Assembly (NCBI GenBank): GCA_020634755.1
Contig: JACKBC010000020.1
Coordinates: 1 to 64,000 of the forward strand
Reading direction: 5' to 3'
DNA length: 64,000 nt
Source of the DNA: Caldilineaceae bacterium
Lineage (GTDB): Bacteria; Chloroflexota; Anaerolineae; Caldilineales; Caldilineaceae
The first letter of the stretch is position 1; each line of letters starts with the position of its first letter. Below the pieces are notes generated by a model. It had not been told where the DNA came from, did no database searches, and worked only from the letters and a program-made list of their open reading frames with translations. Shown here one piece after another: positions 26,319 through 35,423 of the stretch. The position numbers and the translations under genes are program-made.

Positions 26319-26999
26319 ATGGCGCGCGAACATTTTGAACGAGAATTGACCAAACTTCAGGATGAACTGCTTATTTTGGGCAGTATGGTGGCTCGTGCTC
26401 TGCAAGAAAGCACCAAGATTTTGAAAAAGCAGGACACGATTGGCGCTCGGCGTTTAATTGCCGACGATGAGAAGATCAATACAAAGCGATTTGAAATTGA
26501 AGAAACTGCATTGTTGCTGATTGCGACGCAGCAGCCCATGGCGCGTGATACGCGTCTGCTGGCTGCATTTTTCGAGCTGAGCACCGAACTGGAGCGTATG
26601 GGTGACTATGCCAAAGGCATTGCCCAAATCACGCTCTACATTGGCCAGAATCCGCTGGTCAAACCGATTATTGATATTCCAGAAATGGCCGAAAAGGCCG
26701 CGGATATGTTGACCGATGCCTTGGACGCATTTATCAATCGCGATGTGCGCGCCGCTTATGCCATTGCTCAGCGCGATGATGAAATTGATGTGCTCTATGA
26801 ACATGTGCATCACGAATTGCTCAAGATCATGATCGCACAGCCAGACCAATTGGATCAGGCCAATTACCTGCTCTGGGCGGCCCACAATTTAGAGCGCGCC
26901 GGCGATCGCGTCACCAATATCTGTGAACGTATTGTGTTCACTGTCTCCGGCAAACAGGTGGAAATGACCGGCGTCGGTCGCGAAGAATTGGTAAGCTAA
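26319..26999 (+). CDS. phoU: Phosphate signalling protein PhoU
   Basis: The product has 226 residues, the normal size, all helical, with two copies of the PhoU three-helix repeat. Each repeat carries the acidic metal-binding type motif (ELSTELERMGDYAKGIAQI and WAAHNLERAGDRVTNICERI). PhoU mediates negative control by the Pst transporter over the PhoR-PhoB system. It lies after pstB, separated by a family-2 repeat and a candidate promoter. A strong bidirectional terminator follows. Confidence 0.96.
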   Translation: MAREHFERELTKLQDELLILGSMVARALQESTKILKKQDTIGARRLIADDEKINTKRFEIEETALLLIATQQPMARDTRLLAAFFELSTELERMGDYAKGIAQITLYIGQNPLVKPIIDIPEMAEKAADMLTDALDAFINRDVRAAYAIAQRDDEIDVLYEHVHHELLKIMIAQPDQLDQANYLLWAAHNLERAGDRVTNICERIVFTVSGKQVEMTGVGREELVS

Positions 27000-27031
27000 A
27001 GAGCAAAGTATTACATTAAGAATAGATACGA

Positions 27032-27093
27032 TACAAAGCGCCTCGTCACCGACACGTCATGTTCCTGGCGTATCGGTGACGAGGCGCTTTGTA
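27032..27093. terminator. Bidirectional terminator between phoU and the convergent pncB-like gene
   Basis: A perfect 21-bp stem (TACAAAGCGCCTCGTCACCGA with its complement) encloses a 20-nt loop. A and T tracts at its base suit termination in both directions. Confidence 0.85.
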
Positions 27094-27111
27094 TTTGTCA
27101 ACGTCTTATCT

Positions 27112-28662
27112 TTATTCGGCCAGCGCAGCTTGGATCACCTGCTGCTTGAGCTCCCACAGCCGGGGCGTCAGCGAGACGTGGTAAATGTGCGGATTGACCA
27201 ACCGCTGGATCCCAGGGTCCAGCCGTTCAATATCTGCCTGCCGCGCCTGGCGGATGGTTTCCAAAGATGGAAAGTCATAAACCACTTTCCCCGCCACCAC
27301 AATATCCACCAGTAATTCTTCAATTGCGGATACTTCATCGGGCCGCAGCGCCCGCATCTTGCTGTGCATGGTGGGGTGGCGCAACAGCAGCGTCTCGTTC
27401 ATATGCACGCGCTCGTCCTCCAGGCTGAGCAGATCCGCCGTGGCTTTGCCACGCCGGTCATAGAGCCGATACAGCCGCTTTTGCCCCGGATTGGGCATTT
27501 TGGCTGGCGAATCGGACAATTTAATGGCCGATTTCCACTGGTCTTCCTGCTGCACCGCCACCAGCTTGTACACCCCGCCCAGCGCTGGTTCACCCCACGA
27601 CGTGATCAACCGCGTCCCCACACCGTAGACCAGCCGACCGATCAGGTGGTCCGCATCCAGGCCATAGCGCGGCGCTTCCTGGCTAATCTGCGTAATGATC
27701 TGCCAAATCACCAGCTCGTCCAGATCGCCCGAGAGCACAATCGACGTGTCGGGGAAGCCGGCGTCATTGAGCATGCGCGCCACCTGAATGCTCAAGTAGG
27801 CCAGATCGCCCGAGTCAAGCCGCACGCCCACGGGCTCGTGACCTTTGCGCTTTAATTCTTCAAAAACCGTAATGGCGTTGGGTATGCCGCTATGCAGCGT
27901 GTCTATGGTGTCTACCAGCAGCAAACAGTCGTCCGGATACACATCGGCATAGGCGCGAAAGGCGCCCAATTCGCCTTCGCCCAGCGCCATAAAGAGCTGC
28001 ACCATGCTGTGGGCGTGCGTGCCTTTGGGGGGAAGCCCCATGTGATACGAAATACCGGCGTTGGATGAAAAGGCTGCCCCGCCAATGAGCGCCGCGCGGC
28101 CGCCGGCATTGCCACCTTTTTCCTGGGCGCGCCGCAATCCAAATTCCAACACGGGCCGCCCCCGCCCTGCTTCCACCATGCGTGCGGCTTTGGTTGCAAT
28201 GAGCGTCTGATAATTAAGATGATTCAATAGCGAAGTTTCCAACAGCTGGGCCAGAATCAGCGGTCCTTCCACAATCGAAAGCGGCGCGTGGGCATGCACG
28301 ACGCGCCCTTCCGGCACGGCGCGCAACGTCAGCCCATCAAACGTGCCGTGTGTGCGCAGCCAATCCAGATAGTCATCATGCAGCAGGCGGTTACCGTGGT
28401 TGTCGGTAAGCGTGCGCATGAGCGCCAGATCTTCATCGGTAAAATGGGCGTCTTGCATCCAGTCCACCAGCCACTCTAACCCGGCATTGACGCAATAGCC
28501 GGCCTGGTGGCTGCCATAATCGGGATAGCGGCGGAAGAAGTGGTCGAACTGCGCCTTAATTTCATGCAGCCCCATGCGAAAATAGAGTTGCCCCATGGTC
28601 AATTGGTATTGATCTGTAAAGAGCATACCCTCTGTCAACCGCTGGCGTAAATGGTTCATCAT
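27112..28662 (-). CDS. pncB: Nicotinate phosphoribosyltransferase
   Basis: The product has 516 residues. It makes nicotinate mononucleotide from nicotinate and PRPP in NAD salvage. The N-terminal LLFTDQYQLTM-like segment (here MLFTDQYQLTMGQ), the GLEWLVDWM region, LEFGLRRAQ and VRLDSGDLAYLS, which binds the substrate phosphates, are all typical of the bacterial/archaeal NAPRTase family. AGGAG precedes the ATG at 28662 by 7 nt. It is a single gene facing the phosphate block. Confidence 0.92.
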   Translation of the reverse strand: MMNHLRQRLTEGMLFTDQYQLTMGQLYFRMGLHEIKAQFDHFFRRYPDYGSHQAGYCVNAGLEWLVDWMQDAHFTDEDLALMRTLTDNHGNRLLHDDYLDWLRTHGTFDGLTLRAVPEGRVVHAHAPLSIVEGPLILAQLLETSLLNHLNYQTLIATKAARMVEAGRGRPVLEFGLRRAQEKGGNAGGRAALIGGAAFSSNAGISYHMGLPPKGTHAHSMVQLFMALGEGELGAFRAYADVYPDDCLLLVDTIDTLHSGIPNAITVFEELKRKGHEPVGVRLDSGDLAYLSIQVARMLNDAGFPDTSIVLSGDLDELVIWQIITQISQEAPRYGLDADHLIGRLVYGVGTRLITSWGEPALGGVYKLVAVQQEDQWKSAIKLSDSPAKMPNPGQKRLYRLYDRRGKATADLLSLEDERVHMNETLLLRHPTMHSKMRALRPDEVSAIEELLVDIVVAGKVVYDFPSLETIRQARQADIERLDPGIQRLVNPHIYHVSLTPRLWELKQQVIQAALAE

Positions 28663-29189
28663 TGACTCCTGCCGGAAATCGGCAAATGTGACTTATTGTA
28701 CAAAAAACACTAAGTGTGGTTGTTCTGAATTATACTTGCTTTGACCGCTAACCACAAATCCTATACTCTATCTCACCGCCAATCCAGACCTGACAGATTT
28801 TCCAAAACCTGTCGGGCCTGGGCTCATTCATGGCGCTTGACCAGGCAAATGGGATTATTTTTTTAGATACGCGCTTGTCCTACGGGTACCCATCTCAACC
28901 GCGATATAACGGTCTGTTTTGACAGAGAACAGTCTTATATGTTATTGTTTGAACATAATAATTTGATAATGGCAACCCGCTGGAGCCCCGGTTATTGGTT
29001 GCTGGTCTCAAGGTTTTGCATCTGTTTATCCGCTCGTTATGAGACGAATTTCTGCATAGCAAAGTGGCGCGGTTAAACTGGAAACGGCTGTCAGGCGTAA
29101 CGCAAGCAGCCATGTTAACTACAGCAAAATCGGACCAGTGAAGTACCGTGCAGGCGGGTACATTTTGTCAGCCACATTTTGTGTATACC
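28663..29189. other. Divergent intergenic region
   Basis: About 500 bp separate the divergent pncB-like and RACo-like genes. Apart from the hairpin at 28786, I see no gene; a 72-codon frame at 28895-29113 on the minus strand has no ribosome binding site and unlikely composition. I looked for a cobalamin riboswitch core because of the downstream corrinoid-type genes and could not recognise one. Confidence 0.4.
28786..28819. repeat. Degenerate copy of the AGACCTG palindrome
   Basis: AGACCTGACAGATTTT pairs with AAAACCTGTCGGGCCT across two bases. Three positions would form G-U pairs in RNA. The same module appears as a perfect palindrome at 4971-5003 and nearly so at 55388-55428. Confidence 0.6.
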
Positions 29190-29219
29190 CTCCTGGATAA
29201 TTCCAGGAGATTTTTTTTG
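29190..29219 (+). terminator. Intrinsic terminator directly before the RACo-like start codon
   Basis: CTCCTGGA and TCCAGGAG pair around TAAT and are followed by a run of eight T after one A. The run ends 14 nt before the ATG at 29233. There is no ribosome binding site between, but TATAAC stands at 29221-29226, so the mRNA may be leaderless, with the hairpin insulating it. Alternatively it is an attenuator. Confidence 0.65.
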
Positions 29220-29232
29220 CTATAACTTGCTC

Positions 29233-31578
29233 ATGACCATGAATAATACGTGTCGCGTCGTCTTTCAGCCCCAGGGCCGGCAGGGGGAAATCCCCGCCGG
29301 CACAACGCTGTTGGAAGCGGCCCGCCGCTTGGGTGTTGAAATTGAATCGATCTGCGGCGGGCGCCAAACCTGTGGCAAGTGCAAAGTGCTCGTGGAGAAT
29401 GGCGACTTTGCCAAATTTGGCGTGCGTTCCTCCGCCCAAGCATTGACGCCAGCCGGCGAACGCGAACAGACATACGCCCAAAAATTTAATTTTGCGCCGG
29501 ATGCTCGCCTGAGCTGTGCCTGCCAAGTTACTGGTGACTTGGTGATCCGCGTGCCCGAAGAGAGCCAAACGCGCAAACAGGTGATCCGCAAAGCCGTGGG
29601 AGTGGAACGGGCCGTTACAGTGGATGCCCCCATGCGGCTCTATTATGTGGAGTTACCGCCCGCCGAACTCAAAGATCATCGTGGCGATTGGCAGCGGCTG
29701 CGCGACGAATTACAGAACGTCCACGGGCTCAGCGGTTTGCAGATTGACTCGCTGCTATTGCGCGATTTGCAGCCCGCTTTGGCGGCGGCCAATCGCGCCA
29801 TTACCGTCACTGTGTGGCAAGACGAAGCCAACGCACGCAACGAAGTGGTCCAGATACGCCCCGGCTTTCACGATGCGCTCTATGGGGTGGCCGTGGATGT
29901 GGGCACCACCACCATTGCCGCTCATCTGTGTCATCTGCGCACCGGGGAAGTGCTGGCCACCGCCAGTCGCATGAATCCACAAGTGCCCTTTGGCGAAGAC
30001 CTCATGAGCCGCATTAGCTACGTCATGATGAATAATGACGGCGTGGCCCGCATGCATGCCGCGGTCATTGATGGGCTCAACGGTTTGCTGGCCGAGCTGA
30101 CCGCTGAAGCCGCTATTCTCGCCACCGATATAGTAGAAATGGTGATTGTGGCCAACACCACCATGCATCATCTGCTGCTAGGCGTCAGCCCCATTGAGCT
30201 GGGCGGCGCACCTTTTAGCCTGGTCACGCATGATGCCGTGGATATGAAGGCGCGCGATTTGGGGTTACATATTGCGCCCGGCGCCAATATACATGTGCCG
30301 CCTTGTGAGGCCGGCCATGTGGGCGCCGATAATGTGGGCGTGCTGGTGGCCGAAGCGCCATACGCCCAGAATACGCAGATGCTGGTCATTGACATTGGCA
30401 CCAATGGCGAAATCTTGTTGGGGAATAAAGCGCAGATGCTCAGTGCCAGCAGCCCCACGGGCCCCGCATTTGAGGGCGCGCAGATCCGCCACGGCATGCG
30501 CGCCGCCGCCGGCGCCATTGAGCGCGTGCGCGTAGACCCGGCCACGCTGGATGTAAAGTTTAAAATTATTGGTCAGGATGAGTGGGTGGAAAGTGACCAA
30601 ACGGCAGATGGCTCACCGCGCGCGGCGGCTATGGCGCCCGTTCATGCTGAGACAATCGGCACTGAGGCAATCGACGCTGATACAATCGACGCTGATACAG
30701 TCGACGCTGATACAGTCGACGCTGATACAGTCGACGCTGAGGTAAATGAGCGCGATAGTCGGGCCAACCCAAACGGCCGCAATAATGGCGCCGCTCGCGC
30801 CGATGCCGTGGCCGCACAGCGCCGGCGCAAGCGGGATGAATTGCTCAACCCCACGCTGCGCGCCGTGGGGATTTGCGGCTCGGGCATCATCGAAGCCATT
30901 GCTGAGCTCTTTCTGGCCGGCGTAATCGCGCCCAATGGACGTTTTGTGGAAATTGAGCACCCGCGGCTGCGGCTCGGTTTGGGGGAGGGCGGCGGCAAGG
31001 CCGAATTTGTGCTGGCCTGGCCCCACGAATCCAACACGGGTGACGCCATCACCGTGCATTCAGATGATATTCGCGCCATTCAGCTCGGGAAAGCCGCCCT
31101 CTATGCCGGCGCCAAATTACTTATGAATCGACTGGGGCTGGCCAGCGTGGATAGCATTGTGCTGGCCGGGGGCTTTGGCAGCTATATTGACCCCATCCAC
31201 GCCATGATTTTGGGCCTGATTCCCGACTGTGATCTGGCGCACGTGCAGGCGGTGGGCAACGCGGCCGGCGATGGCGCCCGCATGATTCTGCTGGACAAAC
31301 AGAAGCGGGCCGAAGCCAACTGGGCCGCCCGCTGGGTCACCTATGTGGAGACCGCGGTGGAACCCTCGTTTCAGCACGAGTTTGTGGGCGCAATTAACAT
31401 CCCGCACGCCACGGATGCCTTTCCGCACTTGGCCGCAATGTTAGCTGCCGCGCAGGCCCAATGGCCGCCAGACCGTGTGCTGGCCATGGAGGCCATGCGC
31501 AGCGGCGGCGCTCGCCGCGCCAGCCGCAGCGAGCGCACCGCCCGTCGCGAACGGCGCACCGCGCGTCGGGACGCGTAA
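29233..31578 (+). CDS. RACo-like corrinoid activation protein (2Fe-2S ferredoxin plus ASKHA/DUF4445 domains)
   Basis: The product has about 781 residues. Residues 5-105 form a plant-type 2Fe-2S domain with Cys41-x5-Cys47-x2-Cys50 and a distal cysteine (Cys95 or Cys97). A linker is followed by the actin-like ATPase domain: VDVGTTTIAAHL, VANTTMHHLLLG, IDIGTNGEIL, ICGSGIIEAIAELF and LAGGFGSYID. Such proteins reductively activate cob(II)amide to cob(I)amide in corrinoid methyltransferases, using ATP. Residues about 450-535 are an insertion absent from the core fold, with pentapeptide repeats (ADTVD) and a basic stretch. The C terminus is an Arg-rich tail. No corrinoid-binding protein gene is in the window. 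A terminator hairpin follows. Confidence 0.88.
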   Translation: MTMNNTCRVVFQPQGRQGEIPAGTTLLEAARRLGVEIESICGGRQTCGKCKVLVENGDFAKFGVRSSAQALTPAGEREQTYAQKFNFAPDARLSCACQVTGDLVIRVPEESQTRKQVIRKAVGVERAVTVDAPMRLYYVELPPAELKDHRGDWQRLRDELQNVHGLSGLQIDSLLLRDLQPALAAANRAITVTVWQDEANARNEVVQIRPGFHDALYGVAVDVGTTTIAAHLCHLRTGEVLATASRMNPQVPFGEDLMSRISYVMMNNDGVARMHAAVIDGLNGLLAELTAEAAILATDIVEMVIVANTTMHHLLLGVSPIELGGAPFSLVTHDAVDMKARDLGLHIAPGANIHVPPCEAGHVGADNVGVLVAEAPYAQNTQMLVIDIGTNGEILLGNKAQMLSASSPTGPAFEGAQIRHGMRAAAGAIERVRVDPATLDVKFKIIGQDEWVESDQTADGSPRAAAMAPVHAETIGTEAIDADTIDADTVDADTVDADTVDAEVNERDSRANPNGRNNGAARADAVAAQRRRKRDELLNPTLRAVGICGSGIIEAIAELFLAGVIAPNGRFVEIEHPRLRLGLGEGGGKAEFVLAWPHESNTGDAITVHSDDIRAIQLGKAALYAGAKLLMNRLGLASVDSIVLAGGFGSYIDPIHAMILGLIPDCDLAHVQAVGNAAGDGARMILLDKQKRAEANWAARWVTYVETAVEPSFQHEFVGAINIPHATDAFPHLAAMLAAAQAQWPPDRVLAMEAMRSGGARRASRSERTARRERRTARRDA
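30646..30735 (+). repeat. 15-bp tandem repeat inside the RACo-like gene
   Basis: Six units of 15 bp, the last three identical (GCTGATACAGTCGAC), keep the reading frame and encode AETIG, TEAID, ADTID and three copies of ADTVD. The array lies in a disordered, acidic insertion and could vary in copy number between strains. Confidence 0.9.
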
Positions 31579-31586
31579 ATCAACAT

Positions 31587-31619
31587 ACAAACCAGGTTTC
31601 TGGCAGAAACCTGGTTTGT
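31587..31619 (+). terminator. Terminator hairpin after the RACo-like gene
   Basis: A perfect 15-bp stem (ACAAACCAGGTTTCT and its complement) encloses a three-base loop, 8 bp after the stop codon. Confidence 0.75.
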
Positions 31620-31695
31620 TGAAGCTCTAGAAACCCTTTTGTTCTATGATGATACAGCGGTTTTTATTCAGAGCAGATTACAATGGAGTGACTTA

Positions 31696-32007
31696 ATGGC
31701 CGAATATCAAATTACCTACTGGCGTCAGATTCCTGCAATGGTGACGGCGCGCGAGGGGCGACGGAATACGTTTAAAGTGGAGCTGCCGCCCCGTTTCCAG
31801 GCAGCTATTGACGAGCTGGCCATGCGCGCGGGGTTGATTGGCACTGATGAGTATTTGGAAGAGTGGCGGCGCGATGGCTGGCAGCCGCGCGCGGGGACGC
31901 CAGCGGAAGTAGCGGCGGCGGTTGCCAAAGAGTTGGAGCAAGAATTTACGCCAACGAAGATCGGTGAAATTTTAGGGCAATCGTCTACCTTAAAAAAGCA
32001 GGGCTAA
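31696..32007 (+). CDS. Small 'virulence factor' (PF13769-like) family protein
   Basis: The product has 103 residues from the ATG at 31696 (GGAGTG upstream). The N-terminal AEYQITYWRQIPAMVTAREG and the PPRFQAAIDELAMRAGL core match the small conserved family named 'virulence factor' in Pfam, a misleading name with no established biochemical role. Members are often found beside corrinoid methyltransferase and methyl-transfer genes, as here between a RACo-like protein and a homocysteine methyltransferase. I infer an accessory role in one-carbon transfer. The C terminus is helical. Confidence 0.65.
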   Translation: MAEYQITYWRQIPAMVTAREGRRNTFKVELPPRFQAAIDELAMRAGLIGTDEYLEEWRRDGWQPRAGTPAEVAAAVAKELEQEFTPTKIGEILGQSSTLKKQG

Positions 32008-32223
32008 AACCCGCGGCTGGCACGGGAAAACGGTCTCAACCGCTTGCCATTTAGCCGCGGCGGCTTTTCATTGTGCGCGGCCGGATTTAGCCGTTGCGAT
32101 GACGAAGTTCGCAATGGCCCTAGTGAAATTTTACGTGAACTTGAAAAGTGATAAGCTTGTGAGCAGATAAGGGGCATCCGCTGGTGAAGCGGACTGCTGA
32201 CAAGCGATATTGAGGAGAGTAAA

Positions 32224-33243
32224 ATGACGACTGTGCAAACGATTTGGACCCTGTTGCAAAATGGCCCGATTATGGGGGATGGCGCAATGGGCACCATGTT
32301 GCAAGAAGCGGGGCTGACCGATGGCGGTGCGCCTGAACTGTGGAACGTAGAACACCCCGAAAAAGTGCGCGCCATTTATCAGGCTTATGTAGATTCTGGT
32401 TCCCAAATTATCAGCACCAATACCTTTGGCGGGACCAGCGCCCGTCTTAAATTTCACAACATTGGTGATCGCGTTTATGAGCTAAACAAAGCCGGGGCGG
32501 CGCTGGCCTGCGCTGTGGCGCACCCCGCCGGCGTGCTGGTGGCCGGCAGCATGGGACCCAGCGGTGACTTGATCGAGCCGGTGGGGCCGCTTTCCATGGC
32601 GGATGCCACCGCCATGTTTGCCGAGCAGGCGCGCGGGTTGATTGATGGTGGCGTGGATCTGATTCTGATTGAAACCATGAGCCACATGAACGAAGTGGAA
32701 GCCGCCGTGGCTGGCGTGCGCCGCATCTCCACGGAAATGCCCATTGCCGCCACAATGAGTTTTGACACAAATTATCACACCATGATGGGCGTCAGCCCAA
32801 AACAGGCGCTGGAGACGCTGAGCGGCTGGGGCGTCAAAATTGTGGGCGCCAATTGTGGCAATGGGCCGGCGGAAATCCTGGCCGTGATGACGCAGATGGC
32901 GCAGCATCGTACGCCTGGCGTCTATTTGATGGCGCAGAGCAACGCCGGGCTGCCGCAATATATGGAAGGTGAAATTCGTTACGACGGCACGCCGGCAGTG
33001 ATGGCCGAATATGCCACGCAGATGCGCAACTTGGGCATTGATGTGATCGGCGCCTGTTGTGGCAGCACGCCCCTTCATTTGACCGCCATGCACAAGGCAT
33101 TGGCGCAAATCAAAGAACAGCCCATTGCGGGACCACCTGCTGTGGAAGAAGATGCGGGGCTCATTGAGAGTGCCGATAGCCGCGCCAATCGGGCGGCTGC
33201 TCGCCGTCGCGAACGTCGCGAACGCACGCCGCGGCCTATGTGA
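32224..33243 (+). CDS. Homocysteine S-methyltransferase family protein (BHMT/MetH-N like)
   Basis: The product has 339 residues. It is a TIM-barrel methyltransferase with the zinc ligands Cys211 (GANCGNGP) and Cys278/Cys279 (GACCGST), and the start GDGAMGTMLQ typical of the homocysteine-binding domain. It would move a methyl group from a donor such as betaine, S-methylmethionine or a corrinoid protein to homocysteine or another thiol. There is no cobalamin domain in the protein itself. The last 35 residues form an Arg-rich tail beginning DSRAN, a motif also found in the insertion of the RACo-like protein upstream. GAGGAG precedes the ATG. Confidence 0.87.
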   Translation: MTTVQTIWTLLQNGPIMGDGAMGTMLQEAGLTDGGAPELWNVEHPEKVRAIYQAYVDSGSQIISTNTFGGTSARLKFHNIGDRVYELNKAGAALACAVAHPAGVLVAGSMGPSGDLIEPVGPLSMADATAMFAEQARGLIDGGVDLILIETMSHMNEVEAAVAGVRRISTEMPIAATMSFDTNYHTMMGVSPKQALETLSGWGVKIVGANCGNGPAEILAVMTQMAQHRTPGVYLMAQSNAGLPQYMEGEIRYDGTPAVMAEYATQMRNLGIDVIGACCGSTPLHLTAMHKALAQIKEQPIAGPPAVEEDAGLIESADSRANRAAARRRERRERTPRPM

Positions 33244-33265
33244 TAATCAGTACTGTTAATAAATT

Positions 33266-33348
33266 ACGACTTACGCAGCGCCTGTGGGTTGACAGGAGAA
33301 GCACATATGGCCGACCCCCAATCTTACTCTAGGCTTGCGTAAGTCCTA
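33266..33348. repeat. Family-1 inverted-repeat element (copy 3)
   Basis: The element runs from ACGACTTACGCAGCGCCTG to AGGCTTGCGTAAGTCCTATA, in the opposite orientation to the copy at 10140. It lies between the convergent methyltransferase and LysE-type genes. Confidence 0.85.
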
Positions 33349-33358
33349 TAAATGTTGC

Positions 33359-33994
33359 TTAGCGATACCAGAGGGCAAGAGCAAGCCCCAACATGATGCA
33401 GCCGCTGATTAGCTGCAGAATGCGCCACGCGCGCGCATGGCGAAAGAGCGGCGCCAGGCGACTGGCGCCATACGACAGCGAAAAGAACCAGATTCCCGAG
33501 GCAAGAATTGCGCCCACGCCAAAGGCCCATCGTTCATCAAGGGCGTAGTGGCTGCTGTTGGCGCCCACCAGGAGCAGCGTGTCCAAATAGGCGGATGGAT
33601 TTAACAGGGCAAAGCTCAGTGTGACAATAATGGTCTGTTTTATACACATGCTGTTGCGGGCCACCGTACGATCTGCCCGGAAAGCGGGGGCGCGCCAAAG
33701 TGAACAAAAGGAATAGATGGCGTAACCGCCCAGAAAGAGCGCGCCCGCCGAAGTGGCCAGTGATAATACACCCGGGCTAGCCGTAATGGTGGCGCCCATG
33801 CCGCCTACGGCGATGCCGATGAGAATAAAGTCAGCAATTGTGGAAAGAGACGCCGTGGTGAATTGATGCTGGCGGCGCATCCCTTGCTGCAAGACAAAGA
33901 TATTTTGTGGCCCCAAGGCGCTAATGAGACCGATGTATATGAAAAACCCTTGTGTCAGGGGCTGAAAAAAATTGGTAACTTCCCATGTAGCCAT
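33359..33994 (-). CDS. LysE/ArgO family amino acid exporter
   Basis: The product has 211 residues with five to six membrane helices. The N-terminal GLISALGPQNIFVLQQGM matches the LysE/ArgO signature (xGPQNxFVLxQG). The D-F-I-L-I-G helix and a short Trp/Arg-rich cytoplasmic loop (SLWRAPAFRADR) follow the family pattern. Members export lysine, arginine or analogues. GAGG precedes the start at 33994. It is a single gene with no regulator beside it. Confidence 0.88.
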   Translation of the reverse strand: MATWEVTNFFQPLTQGFFIYIGLISALGPQNIFVLQQGMRRQHQFTTASLSTIADFILIGIAVGGMGATITASPGVLSLATSAGALFLGGYAIYSFCSLWRAPAFRADRTVARNSMCIKQTIIVTLSFALLNPSAYLDTLLLVGANSSHYALDERWAFGVGAILASGIWFFSLSYGASRLAPLFRHARAWRILQLISGCIMLGLALALWYR

Positions 33995-34291
33995 TCTGTT
34001 TTCCTCAAGTGTGGGGCTAGCACAACGTAATCTGGCCTAATCGTGAATAATTTCTGTAATGCCCCCTATTTTGATCCACTGTCCGTTTTGCCCCCGTTTG
34101 ACAAGCGTTTATAGTCGAGAACCCGTTGGCGAACCAAACCTTTGCGCCATGCCAAATGGCAATTGCTTTACACCCCAATGCGCGGTAAACTTGATAGAAC
34201 TATTAGCCTTTGCAACTATGCGCCTGGTAATGCGCCTCAGTTGCTCCCCAAAAAAACTCCCATATACTTCGCATAGAAAAGGAATTTACGC

Positions 34292-35341
34292 ATGGCTCAA
34301 TTCAAAGTAGGCATTATTGGCTGCGGCAAGCCCTGGCGCTCTGAAGGCGCAACCGGTTTTGGCATGTCTCACGCCCACGCACTGGGCTATATTGAATCGC
34401 CGGACGCCGAAATTGTGGCGCTGTCGGACATTGTGGCGGAAAATGCCAAGGCGTTTCAGGAACTGCGCGGTGGTGACCGCATTTACACCGATTATCACGA
34501 AATGCTGGCCACAGAAGGTCTGGACATTGTGAGCATTAGCACCTGGCCCCATCTGCACGCGCAAATGGTGGTGGATTGCGCCGAAGCCGGGGTGCGCGCT
34601 GTCCACTGCGAGAAGCCCATGGCCACCACCTTTGGCGACTGCAAGCGCATGGTCGAGGCGTGTAAAGAAAATGGCACGCAGCTTACGTTTAACCATCAAC
34701 GCCGCTTTCTGCCCGTCTTTCGCAAAGCCAAGGCGCTGATTGATGAAGGCGCAATTGGCGAAATTGAGCGCGTCGAGGGCAACTGTCCGGACCTCTTTGA
34801 CTGGGGTACCCACTGGTTTGATATGATGTTTATGTACAATAACGAAACGCCGGCCGAATGGGTCATTGGTCAGGTCGATATGCGCAATCACCGCGTCGTC
34901 TTTGGCGTTACGCTAGAGGGGCAAGGGCTGTCGCACTTCAAGTTTCAAAATGGCGTTCACGGCCTGCTGACCACCGGTGGCGGTTCGCAGCATCGCATGC
35001 TCAATCGCATTATTGGCGCCGAGGGCACAATCGAGGTGGGGCTGAGCGATGAAGAACCTTTGCGCATTTGGGGCAAGGGCCAGAGCCACTGGCACAAAGT
35101 GGAGGTGGAAGGCGGCATCCACGGCATGGACGCCGTACAGCTCGGCGTGATCGATCTGGTGGACGCGCTCAAGAATGGCCGCGAGCCAGAGCTTTCGGGT
35201 GACAAAGCGTTCCGCGCCACCGAGATTATCTATGCCACCTATGAATCCAGCCGCCGCCGCGCCCGTATTGATCTGCCGCTGGATATCACCGATTCGCCAC
35301 TCCACGCCATGCTAGATGCCGGCGACCTGTCGATTGACTAA
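34292..35341 (+). CDS. Gfo/Idh/MocA family oxidoreductase
   Basis: The product has 349 residues. The N-terminal Rossmann fold begins VGIIGCGKPW and contains an unusual glycine-rich stretch (RSEGATGFGMSHAHA). The catalytic EKP motif is in HCEKPMATT, followed by FNHQRRFLPVF. These enzymes oxidise or reduce sugars, inositols and their derivatives with NAD(P). AAGGAA precedes the ATG. It opens a plus-strand group with two sugar isomerase-like proteins and an SDR, so it probably acts in the same sugar or cyclitol pathway. Confidence 0.88.
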   Translation: MAQFKVGIIGCGKPWRSEGATGFGMSHAHALGYIESPDAEIVALSDIVAENAKAFQELRGGDRIYTDYHEMLATEGLDIVSISTWPHLHAQMVVDCAEAGVRAVHCEKPMATTFGDCKRMVEACKENGTQLTFNHQRRFLPVFRKAKALIDEGAIGEIERVEGNCPDLFDWGTHWFDMMFMYNNETPAEWVIGQVDMRNHRVVFGVTLEGQGLSHFKFQNGVHGLLTTGGGSQHRMLNRIIGAEGTIEVGLSDEEPLRIWGKGQSHWHKVEVEGGIHGMDAVQLGVIDLVDALKNGREPELSGDKAFRATEIIYATYESSRRRARIDLPLDITDSPLHAMLDAGDLSID

Positions 35342-35423
35342 GGCATCATTGAACGAAAGATGTTATACGATGGCGGTTGTGCGCAGCACAGAGGCATCAT
35401 TGAACGAAACATAAGGAGCACCC

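Noticed and set aside
28663..29189. Cobalamin riboswitch before the corrinoid-type genes
   Set aside because: I could not find the B12-box or the expected core pairing; only a plain terminator hairpin is visible.
30646..30735. Tandem repeats considered as a CRISPR array
   Set aside because: Units are 15 bp with no spacers and are in frame within a gene.
30613..31079. Minus-strand frames with repeated SVDCI peptides opposite the RACo-like gene
   Set aside because: The repetition is the antisense image of the 15-bp coding repeat on the plus strand.
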